In this document: positions 53,986-64,000 of the stretch, one piece after another
Position numbering within the stretch: position 1 is the stretch's first letter
Layout: each line of letters starts with the position of its first letter
Assembly: GCA_015501075.1 (NCBI GenBank)
Contig: JADNYJ010000014.1
Location: forward strand, 310,001-374,000
Length of the DNA: 64,000 nucleotides
Direction of reading: 5' to 3'
Source of the DNA: Gymnopilus junonius
Taxonomy: Eukaryota > Basidiomycota > Agaricomycetes > Agaricales > Galerinaceae
Notes under the pieces: generated by a model
What the model saw: the letters and a program-made list of their open reading frames with translations, nothing else
Told to the model about the DNA's origin: nothing
Databases searched by the model: none
Position numbers and translations under genes: made by a program

Positions 53986-56900
53986 ATGACTACGATGATG
54001 GATGCCGACTCACCCGTGCGCGTCGTCGTGACGCCCTCCCAGTCTTCCTACTTTGCAGGCGAACCCTTTTCCGTTACCATTACATTCACCAACACCCGTT
54101 CACCAGAAGCAGGTCCATCTACTAGACCCACTCCATCTTCCCTTGGTCACAAACGTGGAGCACACTCAGTTAGCTCTGCACCGCTTGCTCGGCCTCCTAC
54201 TTCTCCTGGTACACCACGCAGTGCTGCCGTTGTTCCTCCCACTCCGCGGTCCAAGCCTTTGGTGGACGAGTTGCCCCGTAGGAAGGGATTGATTGGGAAG
54301 TCGAAGCCTCCAGCGCCACAGCAACAGTTAACGCCTTCGCTACCGCAAAACTCAGAAAATCTCCCTGATTTAATAGAGCAGAGACGGAAACGACAATTAG
54401 CGCCGAAATCGCTCTCGGTCTCCATTTCATCCTATGACTTAGAAGACCAGCTGGCAGATGGTGTCACGGCTTCATCTGCTCCCTATTCACAAAGATCTTT
54501 CTATCAAGATTCCCAACATAGTACGCATTTTCTTCTTTTCACAATTCAGTCTCCTCGATGATTAACCATCCCTTATGCATCAACAGCTTTGACCACCCCA
54601 TATACCCCCTCACCACTTGCACGTACAGACACTCTTCCGGCGAACCACCCGCACGCCCGAAAACAATCCATCCTCGACGGTCAGCTCGACTCTCTATCCC
54701 TAGATATCCTTTCACCAACCACTTCTGTTCCACCCTCTCCATACTCTCCCACCTCCTCCTCATCCACATTTTCCCTTGCCTTGGACCCCATAGTCGAAGC
54801 TACAAAATCACCCTATCCATCCACCCCAGCTCTAGGGCCTCCAACCATCGAAAACGCTCCGCATGTCTCTCCATTCCCACCTCACTTACCTGAGACTCCC
54901 ACCACAGCTCCACTACCGTCAGCTGGATCCTCAGGACCCTCGAATCCAGTGTATGCGTACCCACCCCCTCGTCATGCCAACCAAAACCAGACACACCACT
55001 ATAATAATCATCGCCCAACACCTATAGGTTTAGGACAGCCCTCTGCTCCTCCTCGGGGGTATCTCCAACCTCCTCGTTCTGCGTTTGCTTCCACCACGTC
55101 CTTCTCACCCTCTATTGCCAGTACCACCAATAATGAGCTGATCCTGTATTCCTATGCGCAACTTACCGGAACAATCGTCATCACTCCCATTCCGGGCATC
55201 CTCCCAACCCCGGAACAAGCGCAAACGTTGAATAACACCCGGGCGGCGTTGGTGAGGAGGTCAGTGTTGGGTGGAGGAAGTATGGACATTTCTTCGACTT
55301 TGAATAGTCCCAACCCCGCTAGTACAAGCGCAAGTGTGACTGCAAGTCCCAATGTGGTCTCTCCAACGTCCAGAGCGAGGCAGCGCGCGGCATCGCATAG
55401 CAGATCGTCTTCATTCTCTGCAGGATTACTTTCAATATTGAGCTCGCCTACTTCGCTGGTTTCTTCCATTTCGAATCCGAATGCGAGTGGTACTGGGAGT
55501 GGGAGGTGGCGGACTTCTTCATCTTCGCTTAGTATAAATCTTGCATCACCTCTATCTGGGAGGTTTCCGAATAGTACAAGTAGCCCTAGCGTCCTCGGCC
55601 TTGCAGGTACTGCAGGGAATGGAGCAGGTGAGGTCGATCCGGAGGTGCCCTTACCTACGTTTGAGATCCAACCTGCGATGTTGGGCGTCGATCTTTCGCT
55701 GGCTCCAGGGGAGTCGAGGAGCTGTGAGTTTTTTTTACTGTCTTTTTTTTTACGCTTTTACTGAGTCTTTTTTTGGTTATACGTTAAAGATACATATACG
55801 ATTAAGGTCCCAGAAAACCTCCCTCCAACGTTCAAAGGCAAAGCTCTGAAATTCTCTTACGAGTTTGTCGTGGGGATATGTCGCGCAGGTCATTCAGGTA
55901 CGGGAGGAGGACCAGCAAGTGCGGATAGTATCAGTAGGGTAATGAAAGTGCCAATAAGGGTGTATAATCACGTTGCTGGTATGAATTTTTTCTTTTCTTT
56001 CTTTGCTGCGAAAGTTTACTCAAAAACTTATAATTTCGCAGTTGGTCCTTCACTGAAGCCTTATGATCTTCTATGGCCTGTCAATAGGCGGCAGGATGCC
56101 GGTATGCCCGGAACCGAGGCTAGGGTCGTTGAACTTGAGGTTTCACAAAGTCTAGCTCAGGGCAAAGGCAAAGTGACACGAATACCTTCTTGTAAGTATC
56201 TGTTCCTCTGCATTGCTCTTTTTTGCAGCAGGATACTGGTTTACATTGTGTATACAGCCGCTTCCACTCCGCATTTGCTTCTACAAACACGATAGAATCG
56301 ATTAGGGATTATGCGAGGTCGCTTTTGGCTTCATTGCCCGATCCTGAGCCTGATGAAGAAGACAAAGGCAAAGACGAAACCTCTACTTTGGCCAGTGGGT
56401 CTTCTTCATCTTCAGCTGGTGCCAATGCTAGAGATTCAGTCAAAGATAAGAGTGGCATTACTGCGCACCTTGGCCGAACAGCGGAGTTGAGAAGGATAGA
56501 GAGCGAGAGAGAGAGGGCAGAGGAAGGCGGGTTGTCAGGTTGTCGTGAGGCTGTGGAGATTTTGACACGGAATCCAAAGAAAGGTACAGTTAGCTTTTTT
56601 TTCTGCTCTTCTTGAAAGGCAATGTGCTGACGTGGGCAATTGTAGCTTCGTATGATGTCAACAAGGACGGAGTGAAGGTTGCCGTGCTGACATTCCCAAA
56701 GTCTGCCTACCGGCTGGGGGAGACAGTGGTTGGTGTTGTGGAGCTGAACGAACGGATGAGTAGGGCACGCGTATTGAAGGTCAGTGTTTTCTTGGCAGCG
56801 GTGGACCAGGTCGAACATTGATTATTTTTTTGTCCTGCAGCTCTCAGCCACACTGGAATCCCATGAAACCCTACCGTCGTCGATATCTCCTACTTCAAGT

Positions 56901-57712
56901 GCACGACACCTCCGACGAGCACATGCAGAATCCCATTCTTCCTTCACGCTTAACACCCTCCGGACGACTTTTTCTCTTGATATTCCATCGGATGCCAGTC
57001 CTGCATTCCAAATCCGCGTCGGCACACCACCTAACAGTAGCACTTCCAATCCCTCACAACCACCGGCCCCAACACCAGGAGGTCTGGAATGGAAAGTCCG
57101 TCTATGCCTACTGGTAGGCATCGCGGCTGAGACGTCCTACACTGGTGCACAAGGTGTACGATTCAAGTCTCTTGTTCGGGACGGACCGAGAGGCGAATGG
57201 GGCTCCTCGTGGCGCGCAACGTCGAGCAACGCGCCCATGGAGAAGCCTAATCTCAGAGCTGAAGCCGAACTGGCGGCAACCAAGGAAAAGGAGAGGGGGC
57301 ACCAGAGAAGGTCATCACAGATTCTGGCTACGCCCAGGATATGGTCGCAGTATCTTGTTAGCTCGCTTCTATACGGGAATTTACCACAGAATGCAGAGAG
57401 GGAGTATCATGATGGGGATGTGCTGGACGACGATGAGGATGACGCTGAGATTGGTTATGATGCAAATGGTGTTACGGGCATGAAGAGAGGTTTCTTCGGA
57501 GTGGCGATGGAGCGAGAATGGGAATGGAAGGAGAGGGGTATGATGGGATCATACCTGACCTTGCGGGTGGTGTGGGCATCGGTGTGGACTATGCTGGTGG
57601 TGAAGATGGCTGGAGAGACGTGAAGCTTGAGACGGTGGAATGCGAGGTTCCCGTGAAGGTGTATCCAGGCAACACGGCCTTCAAGGCCTTGGATGTGGTG
57701 TTTGATGTTTGA
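53986..57712 (+). CDS. RGP1: Rgp1-type arrestin-like protein (Ric1-Rgp1 Rab GEF subunit)
   Basis: Starts MTTMMDADSPVRVVVTPSQS with the Rgp1 N-terminal beta-strand SYFAGEPFSVTITFTNTR. Exon 1 ends at 54520, exon 2 runs 54587-55723, exon 3 55790-55978 and exon 4 56042-56191; further exons follow. Exon 2 has the family segments ILDGQLDSLSLDILSPTTS, ELILYSYAQLTGTIVITPIP and LPTFEIQPAMLGVDLSLAPG. Exon 3 has YTIKVPENLPPTFKGKALKF and SISRVMKVPIRVYNH. Later come LMGC-like LSGCREAVEILTRNPKK, ASYDVNKDGVKVAVLTFPKS, ARVLK-LSATLESHETLPSS, GGLEWKVRLCLLVGIAAE and the C-terminus GWRDVKLETVECEVPVKVYP...FDV. In yeast Rgp1 with Ric1 activates Ypt6 at the Golgi. Near 57500 the last two segments are in different frames with no obvious intron; a 1-bp error or mutation is possible. 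The start of the exon near 56.25 kb is uncertain. Confidence 0.87.
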
Positions 57713-58247
57713 TGTGCGTCTGCGTCTGTGTTGGTATTGGCGGTTTTTTGGGTTATATCGGGGATGAGTGGATGCGGTCTTATCTTTTGTATGGATGGGT
57801 CTTTTGATTTTTTTCACTTCCACAAATTCTACGCAGGTTTCGGTTCAATATTTATGTACTCAATTTTATTGGTCTCGCAATAAACAATTAGATATCAATG
57901 TATCATTTTTCTTCCTTTGCCATTGCGACGGCCACTATCGCCATTACTTGGGTCACCTCACCGACTGGAAAACGAATACCACCTTGATTTGTCAACACAA
58001 ACCTCGAGTGAGCGAAGGACTCGTTCGAAAGCAGTAAGTTGCGTTCTGCGGTATATGGATCCTTGTGAACAACAACAAGACGAGATAACATACGAAACTA
58101 GAGTTGAAAAGCCGACACTGACTTAGTTGCGAAGCCCGCCTTCGTGGTCGCATGCAGTTGCAGATATAGGAGGCTTTCCTGCATATGCCGCGAAAGTTGT
58201 ACCACCCTTGAAGGGCACAGTCAGATTCAGCAAGAAATGACAAAGGC
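57713..58247. other. Convergent intergenic region
   Basis: 3' regions of RGP1 (plus) and the coiled-coil gene (minus). Nothing further seen. Confidence 0.35.
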
Positions 58248-59196
58248 TCATGAAACGCTATCAGCCATTCGACCTAGTAATCGTTCTCGGAGCTGAACGA
58301 GTTCCATCTGCCTTTGTCGGGCGACGCGGAGTTCATGTCGTGCCAATTCGAGGTTCTGTTAATCAGATAAACATTCAGGCTTAAAATATAAAGAAACGAA
58401 AGAAAAGAGGACTCGCGGGTGGAAGCCCTTGGAAAGCATTCAGTTTCGCTCTTTTTTCTCTAATCATACGTTCCAAAGCGAGGTTTTTCTCTTTCTGTGA
58501 GATGAATTGTTCGATTGTAATAGGGACTTTGAGTGGTTCCTCCGCCTGTCAAAAGGTAGATTAATCGTTATGCAGACGTGAACAAACTTATACGTTGAGA
58601 AACGCACGATCAGAGTCTCTAGCTCCCGATGGTATTCCTTTGCTTTTTTGACTAAAGCCTCTCTTCGTCTCTCTAAAGTTGCTGCGCTTTCCGGACGAAG
58701 ACTATCTGACGAACCTGGCGTCAAAGTCTCATTCCACCTGTTTGACAGACATGAAATAAGGGCGACAAGGCGGTGGTAGAATGACTTACTGTCTAATCAG
58801 ATGGTATTCATGTCTCAGAGAGGCGAGGTGGTCCTTCATTTCGTCCTCAATTTGCCTTAGACGGTTCAGGGAGCGAGATAGGGCGAATTTCTCCTCAAAA
58901 AGTTGATCAATTGCAGTTGAATAACTATTTATGAAGTCAGCATTAGAAGGCATGGCAAGACGAAAAGATGGAGCGTCAGACCTTGAATATGAGGCGTCTG
59001 GTATATCAAGAACTTCTACAACGCGAGCCAAGGTATCCATGCAGCGCAATAGTTCATCATCTTCAGGGTTATCGGGATCCTGAAGTGGAGGTAAGTGGGT
59101 TTCCCAGATCTGCGGCTCTGTCGCGTGAATCACCGCTTCAGATGTCTTCCAACATGTGTATAACAACGCAGAGAATACCGAATTGGCCTCGCTCAT
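58248..59196 (-). CDS. Conserved-looking coiled-coil protein, unknown function
   Basis: Start at 59196 (MSEANSVFSALLYTCWKTSE), preferred over the longer frame to 59370 because it avoids overlap with the divergent promoter. Exon 1 has DDELLRCMDTLARVVEVLD, then helices (YSTAIDQLFEEKFALSRSLN, LRQIEDEMKDHLASLRHEY) and a donor within HLIRQ. Exon 2 has LRPESAATLERRREALVKK and KEYHRELETLIVR. Exon 3 has PLKVPITIEQFISQKEKNLA and REKRAKLNAFQGLPP. The last exon has NLELARHELRVARQRQMELV and LLGRMADSVS, with TGA at 58248-58250. About 250 residues, largely helical; not recognised. Divergent with APC11, 262 bp apart, so a shared promoter is likely. Confidence 0.7.
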
Positions 59197-59458
59197 CCGC
59201 TGAACGATCTGCGTCCAGCATCTTTGAACTATTGAGCTATGAATTGGAATTGGTAGAAGTTTCGAGCAAGTGTTGACCGTTGACTGATGCATCCATCGAA
59301 AGGGAATGGCGCGTACACATGGCCAAACATATCCTTGGCTGCGTACTACTTCGACGTCCTCTACAGGCACCCCTTCCAGTGTTAGGTGCTCTAAGCTCCT
59401 GATATCTCATCTTTTGAGGTACTTAGTCTCTGCTAGAGGACCTTGCTGCGCCAATATA

Positions 59459-59880
59459 ATGAAGGTTAACGTCAAGCAATGGCACGCGGTGGCGCAGTGG
59501 CGTTGGGACACGGGCAACGCTGAGCCAGAGGACGATGGTGAAGGAGATGTGTGTGGTATTTGTCGAGTTCCCTACGAGGGTTGCTGCCCGTCGTGCAAAA
59601 TGCCCGGAGATGACTGTCCACTGAGTGAGTTGCCTTGATCTTAAGGTCCTACTCTTCTCTTATTCACGTCCTTTCACTACTTAGTCTGGGGAGAATGCAC
59701 GCATGTTTTTCATATGCATTGCCTCTTGAAGTGGATTGGAACAGTCGCCTCAAAGCAGCAATGCCCCATGGACCGCAAACCTTGGGGTATGCCCCTCTTT
59801 CATGCCTTCTTTGATAGACAAATTCGCTGACTGCTTCCTCAGTTACAGCGGAACGTAAGATTGGATCGACGCCTTCATGA
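59459..59880 (+). CDS. APC11: Anaphase-promoting complex subunit 11 (RING-H2)
   Basis: Three exons: 59459-59624, 59685-59786, 59843-59880 (donors GTGAGT and GTATGC, acceptors TTAG and TCAG). The ~100-residue protein starts MKVNVKQWHAVAQWRWDTGN. The RING-H2 is complete: VCGICRVPYEGCCPSCKMPG, DDCPLIWGECTHVFHMHCLL, KWIGTVASKQQCPMDRKPW, ending TAERKIGSTPS. The extra CxxC insert (CCPSCKxPGDDCP) is specific to APC11 among RING proteins. It is the catalytic RING subunit of the APC/C E3 ubiquitin ligase, binding the E2 and Apc2. Looks intact. Confidence 0.94.
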
Positions 59881-60222
59881 TGACACATCTTGCTGCTGTA
59901 TCAATATCTTGTTGTATTTTTACCATTGTGCTGACCAGAGAATGTCATACCCTTGATTTAGAACCTGCCTGTCATAAAAAGCTACAATAAGCAGGGGCAT
60001 CTGCCTTCGACAAAAAAAATCTTTACTGACATCTTCAGGTCAATCTTTAGTAGTATAAAGTACACACTCAATGTGTTCTCTTGCAAGAGTCTCATAATGC
60101 CAGACGAAAATAATGTTGTAAATCATATTTCATACAAAATAACACTACTATACAGATTGTCTTAAGCGCACGAAGACTATCGTGGCTGGAACTTCTCTGA
60201 GGAAGGACTTGTCAGAGATTCC
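59881..60222. other. Convergent intergenic region
   Basis: Between APC11 and the transporter 3' end. No feature recognised. Confidence 0.35.
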
Positions 60223-63200
60223 TTACCAAGTCGTAGGACTATATACTTTAATCAGGCCACTGTTATCGAAAGTGAATTAATAAATCTTACCCAAACTTTT
60301 GACCAGGAGCCAACAGCTTGACCGGTGTTCCAGCGTTATCCGCACCTACGAATGGAACGGTATTTCCCCACCAATTGAGGATATTGGTTTCACCAATCTT
60401 TTTTAAAAGACTGTCAGGTACTAGAGAAAAGATAATTTATCAGAGACAATACTGACGGTTCCATTCTTCGGGAATTGCAAGCAGAAGAAGATGACCAAAA
60501 TTGAGACAGCGACTCCCGAGTCAAGAGCGGCGGACAAGACATCTGGACATTGTACGGATCAGAAATACAAGAATGAATTGAGCGCAAAAACTTCACTTAC
60601 AGTTGTACTTGGTCCACCAGGAGAAATGGCGCCTCCTAATGACATATTGGAAGATGAAACCGACACCACTGGAAGAGTAGATTAGGAAGCATTCTAAAAG
60701 GTATCTTTGAAGTACACTCACGCCCAAGGAACGTAGTTAATAGCAGTTGCAGGTGGAATCAAACCTGTACCGTTGAAGATAACGGGCCTAGGAAAGGTTG
60801 GGTCAAGTATCCGCCACATTGAAAAAATTGTGGACAGCTTACATGCTATGAAAAAATGAGCAAGGTATCAGTATTAGTGAAACTAGTCCTTACTTGATGT
60901 ATTTCAGAATGCTGTTGGGGTACTTCTTGTTCAGGGCCCATGGGATGACGGGCGTAACAGCGCCAATGAGGAAGAAGAAGACAAGAGGGCTATTTCGACG
61001 TCAATTCATGTAGAATCCATGCAGAATATGAGTTACGAACTAGTATGTCTGTCCCTTGGAGAACTGAAGAGCTGGTCCAATGACACCTTAACACATATAG
61101 TCAGCTTCCATGTGGGATGATGAAATTGTTGCTAATTACCCCACTAAAAATTGGTGAGTCTGGTTGTCATAAATGTTAGAATTCCCAATACTCACAATGA
61201 TGCTGGCAGTGCCGAAGACTTCTGTGCTTGGGCAGATGAATCTGCAACGCATGTATCAGCCCCCGTTCGTGGTTTGAATTGGACTTTACTAACCCGTCTT
61301 TCTGAGTGGAAGAGCACATGTCACTGGGAAGGGTTGTTCAGTAACATATATAGATACTAGTCAGGACCCATACGGAATGTTCGTGAACATCCAGGCTTGA
61401 ACGCCAAGTTGGACAGTCCCTGCTATGACGGTTGCAATGATCTAAGAATTTGAGCAACTATATAATTTGTAAAGAGGTCGAAGGGGCTATACCTGACACC
61501 AGAACATGGGCTTAGGCGGAACTTCACATTTCTCGATCAGCAGTTTAACAATAAAAAATTAGTCATAGACATACTCTTCATGTAGTGTCCAAGTTTAAAA
61601 TCGGATGTGAACGTCAATGCTTGGGCCATGGTCTATTGAATTCAGCAAAATGTTAGTACACATTGAGCGATCACTTACAATGTAACCCCACGTCTTGAAC
61701 ATCATCATTGCAACTGGGCGACCAGGCAAAGCATATCTGGCAACTTGATCAGTTTTTTTTCCTCAGCGACTACATCGATCTGGAACTCACCCGATGATTA
61801 ATTCAGTGATAACGCTATCAAAAAGCGGTCAGTTTCTTTTGATCATTTAAAATAGCGGAGTACACACTTAAGACCAACTTGCTGATTTGTGATTGCCTGG
61901 ATCATGCCAATAGGAATAACATAGGTGAAGGCTAGATGATAGTTTATTAATTATCAGCGCCTAAAGTGAAATATGTTACTTGCCAATAACGAGTGCCAAA
62001 ATGAAGGCCCAAACTGGCATTTGACTAGGAAAATGGTGAGTATTTAAATATTACGAGCCATTGGAAGTTGGCTTACGTTGGCCACACTTCAATACTAATG
62101 ATGCCGATGGCGAACATGCTAAGGAAGATGATTATATACCACCATTCAGGGACTAATAAACTTGAGTTACGTGGATATTTTCGTTGATATCTAATATAAT
62201 GCTTACCTTGTTCATATCGCGACATGAGCCTGGCATGAATATCGGGTTGTTCGTGGAGCGAGCGCCTTGCCTGAACCCAAATCTGCTTGCGGAAGTATAA
62301 GAACGCATGCATCAAAGTCGCTGCCCATAAACACATCAATGACATGTAGAATAGTATACTGAAAGAACACAAACCAGTTATCGAGGCAAACGACAAGCTA
62401 TCAATTACTTGAATCAATAAATGCACAGAGCATGCCTGTCGAAGCTTACCCGTATGAAATTGCAAAGGTTGTCCTGAGAAGCATGATAAAACATTAAAAT
62501 GCAGGTGAAATAGAAAGCACTTACGAGAGGAAAAGAGGGCTGTAATTGTGATACGCCTCAAGGTCAATAGTCGAATCGGGGGTAAGGATTCTTGAAACAT
62601 TGTAGGTGTTGAACGTGTTGTCGTAAGAAGTTCGTGAAGAGATCCTGAAACACATTTCTCTCTATGTTTCTTACCCTGAACTCGGAAAACACTTACGGCA
62701 TGAATTCACCGAACCAGACATTAGTGTACTTTAAGAAACGTCAGACTGAGCAATGTAGGAGAGTAACTCGGACTCACGTGCAAAAGAGGTGTCAAGAACC
62801 AGAAGAAGAAAACGAATCCGGCAAAGATATTGGCCTCAGCCCACCCTGCAATTGCGTCAGAGTCGCATATCGATGGGTATCAATCTGACATACATGGAGT
62901 GGCGAGTGGAGATCCAATATAGCTATTGAGTTTCTTTATGAGGAAGATGATCCGAGGTAAAAATAAATATTCTGATGACACACGCGATTTGACTCCAGTC
63001 GAAAGTGATAATTGACATTCCCTACACATCAACGACGGTGAGCCCTGCTCCTGAAAAACAAAATAAAGTTACCATTCCATGAACATAGCTAGATAAATGT
63101 TAAAATTTGAGTAGACTCTCACAGACAAGCGAAATTAGCGTACCCGAAAAGACCGGCGATTGCTAAGTTGCTTTCAGTATACGGCTTATAAGGCAGAAGA

Positions 63201-64000
63201 GTGCAACACACTGGGATCATTTGGTCGAATCCATGTCACCCAAGAGAAGTATGAGAGGCTTGGACTTAATATAAAATGAAATAAGAAAATGGCGGCAGAA
63301 GCAACACCTATACATACAGATATAACCTGGGAAGAAATCTATAAAACGAAAGCATGATTATATATATACGACCGGCTAGGACAAGAACTTACACCACGTG
63401 AAAGAGCCAATGAAGCCAAACAAGAAGAATCTTTCACGGCTGATACCACCTCTATTACCCATCCCAGCATACTGCTGGGAGTGCAAGGTATTGAAAAGCG
63501 CACAATTGACAAGGTTAGCGGGCCAAATCATAGATGGAGGGTCGACGAGGAATCGACGGGCGATACCACCAATGGAATAACCAATGAGCTGAGTAGACAT
63601 GACTACAAACCATTGGTCTTGCGGCGTATTTTCCTCAGTAGCGGTTACCCCCAATGAGTGGCAGTGCACTTACAACTGAAGTTGTAGACCTGGTCGTAAT
63701 AGACCCTCTGCACTGCGATAATATCCGTTGCATATGCAGAACCAGAGCCCACAGTCGCCTAGCATAATGATATGTAAACTGAACCTTGAACGATGAGAAG
63801 AAAACTGACCATGATCTGTTTCGAAAAATGTACATTAGCGGATGACAAGTTAAATCTGAAGGGATGCTGAGCGTACAGTAATGAGCACATGTTCCTTCAC
63901 GGTAAATGGTCCAGGGTTGATCTTGACCCCAAAGATAGTCCAATTGGGAAGCCATGCAGCGGCAGCTCTCCCCATGGGGAAGGATAGAAGCTGGGCTACG
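60223..64000 (-). CDS. Oligopeptide transporter (OPT family), N-terminus beyond the right edge
   Basis: More than fifteen short exons reading leftward. The edge starts inside [20 protein letters not shown]. The conserved [17 protein letters not shown] motif follows (~63.9 kb), then [68 protein letters not shown] and GQPL. Downstream are [119 protein letters not shown] and [19 protein letters not shown]. The last 16-nt exon (60223-60238) completes KFGPTTW and TAA, after a 52-bp intron. About 14-16 transmembrane helices are expected. OPT proteins import small peptides or glutathione with protons at the plasma membrane. No damage seen in the visible exons. Confidence 0.92.

Overview
The window looks like a basidiomycete, most likely a mushroom-forming agaricomycete. 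The genes are split by many 50-65 bp GT-AG introns. KDZ and Plavaka-type DNA transposons are present, as are a DUF6698-like gene and degenerate F-box genes, all typical of that group. About two thirds of the window is transposable-element sequence; ordinary host genes sit at the far left (1-2 kb) and on the right (53.9-64 kb).

Layout. 0-2.1 kb: an edge-truncated gene and a SLOG-like nucleotide-binding-fold gene, both on minus. 2.3-3.5 kb: first decayed F-box-related copy. 3.8-13.3 kb: a Plavaka-type transposase remnant on minus, occupied by Ty3/gypsy element A (5362-12510, minus). 13.5-15.7 kb: a DUF6698-like gene and an acidic/coiled-coil ORF on plus. 16.1-36.9 kb: a nested stack. Ty1/copia element D (minus) holds gypsy element B (20946-35697, plus), which holds gypsy element C (22011-29521, plus). 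Each insertion has a 5-bp target duplication (GAGCA, CTAGA, ACTGG). The 3' end of D has been turned round by a ~1.27 kb inversion. 37.6-40.1 kb: further F-box copies. 40.99-51.03 kb: a ~10 kb KDZ element with 53-bp terminal inverted repeats, a KDZ transposase, TTTAAA-rich subterminal arrays and extra genes. It sits in an intron of a SNF2-like ATPase gene whose halves are now at 40.4-40.98 and 51.03-52.63 kb. 53.99-57.71 kb: RGP1 homologue. 58.25-59.20 kb: coiled-coil gene (minus). 59.46-59.88 kb: APC11 (plus). 60.22 kb to the right edge: an oligopeptide transporter (minus) running off the window.

Most notable observations. (1) The gypsy elements carry an 11-nt primer-binding site just inside the 5' LTR that is the exact reverse complement of an LTR-internal 11-mer ~30 bp downstream of a TATA box, the signature of Tf1-type self-primed reverse transcription. 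(2) Elements A and B carry, antisense between pol and the 3' LTR, an intron-containing gene for an acidic coiled-coil protein with a Zn2Cys6-like cysteine spacing. (3) Element C instead carries a sense third ORF with a zinc knuckle. (4) The KDZ insertion duplicated the splice donor of its host intron. (5) Elements decay mainly by CGA-to-TGA changes at conserved arginine codons, several shared by A and B.

All family assignments were made by reading motifs; no database search was run. Exon boundaries are manual and approximate unless stated.
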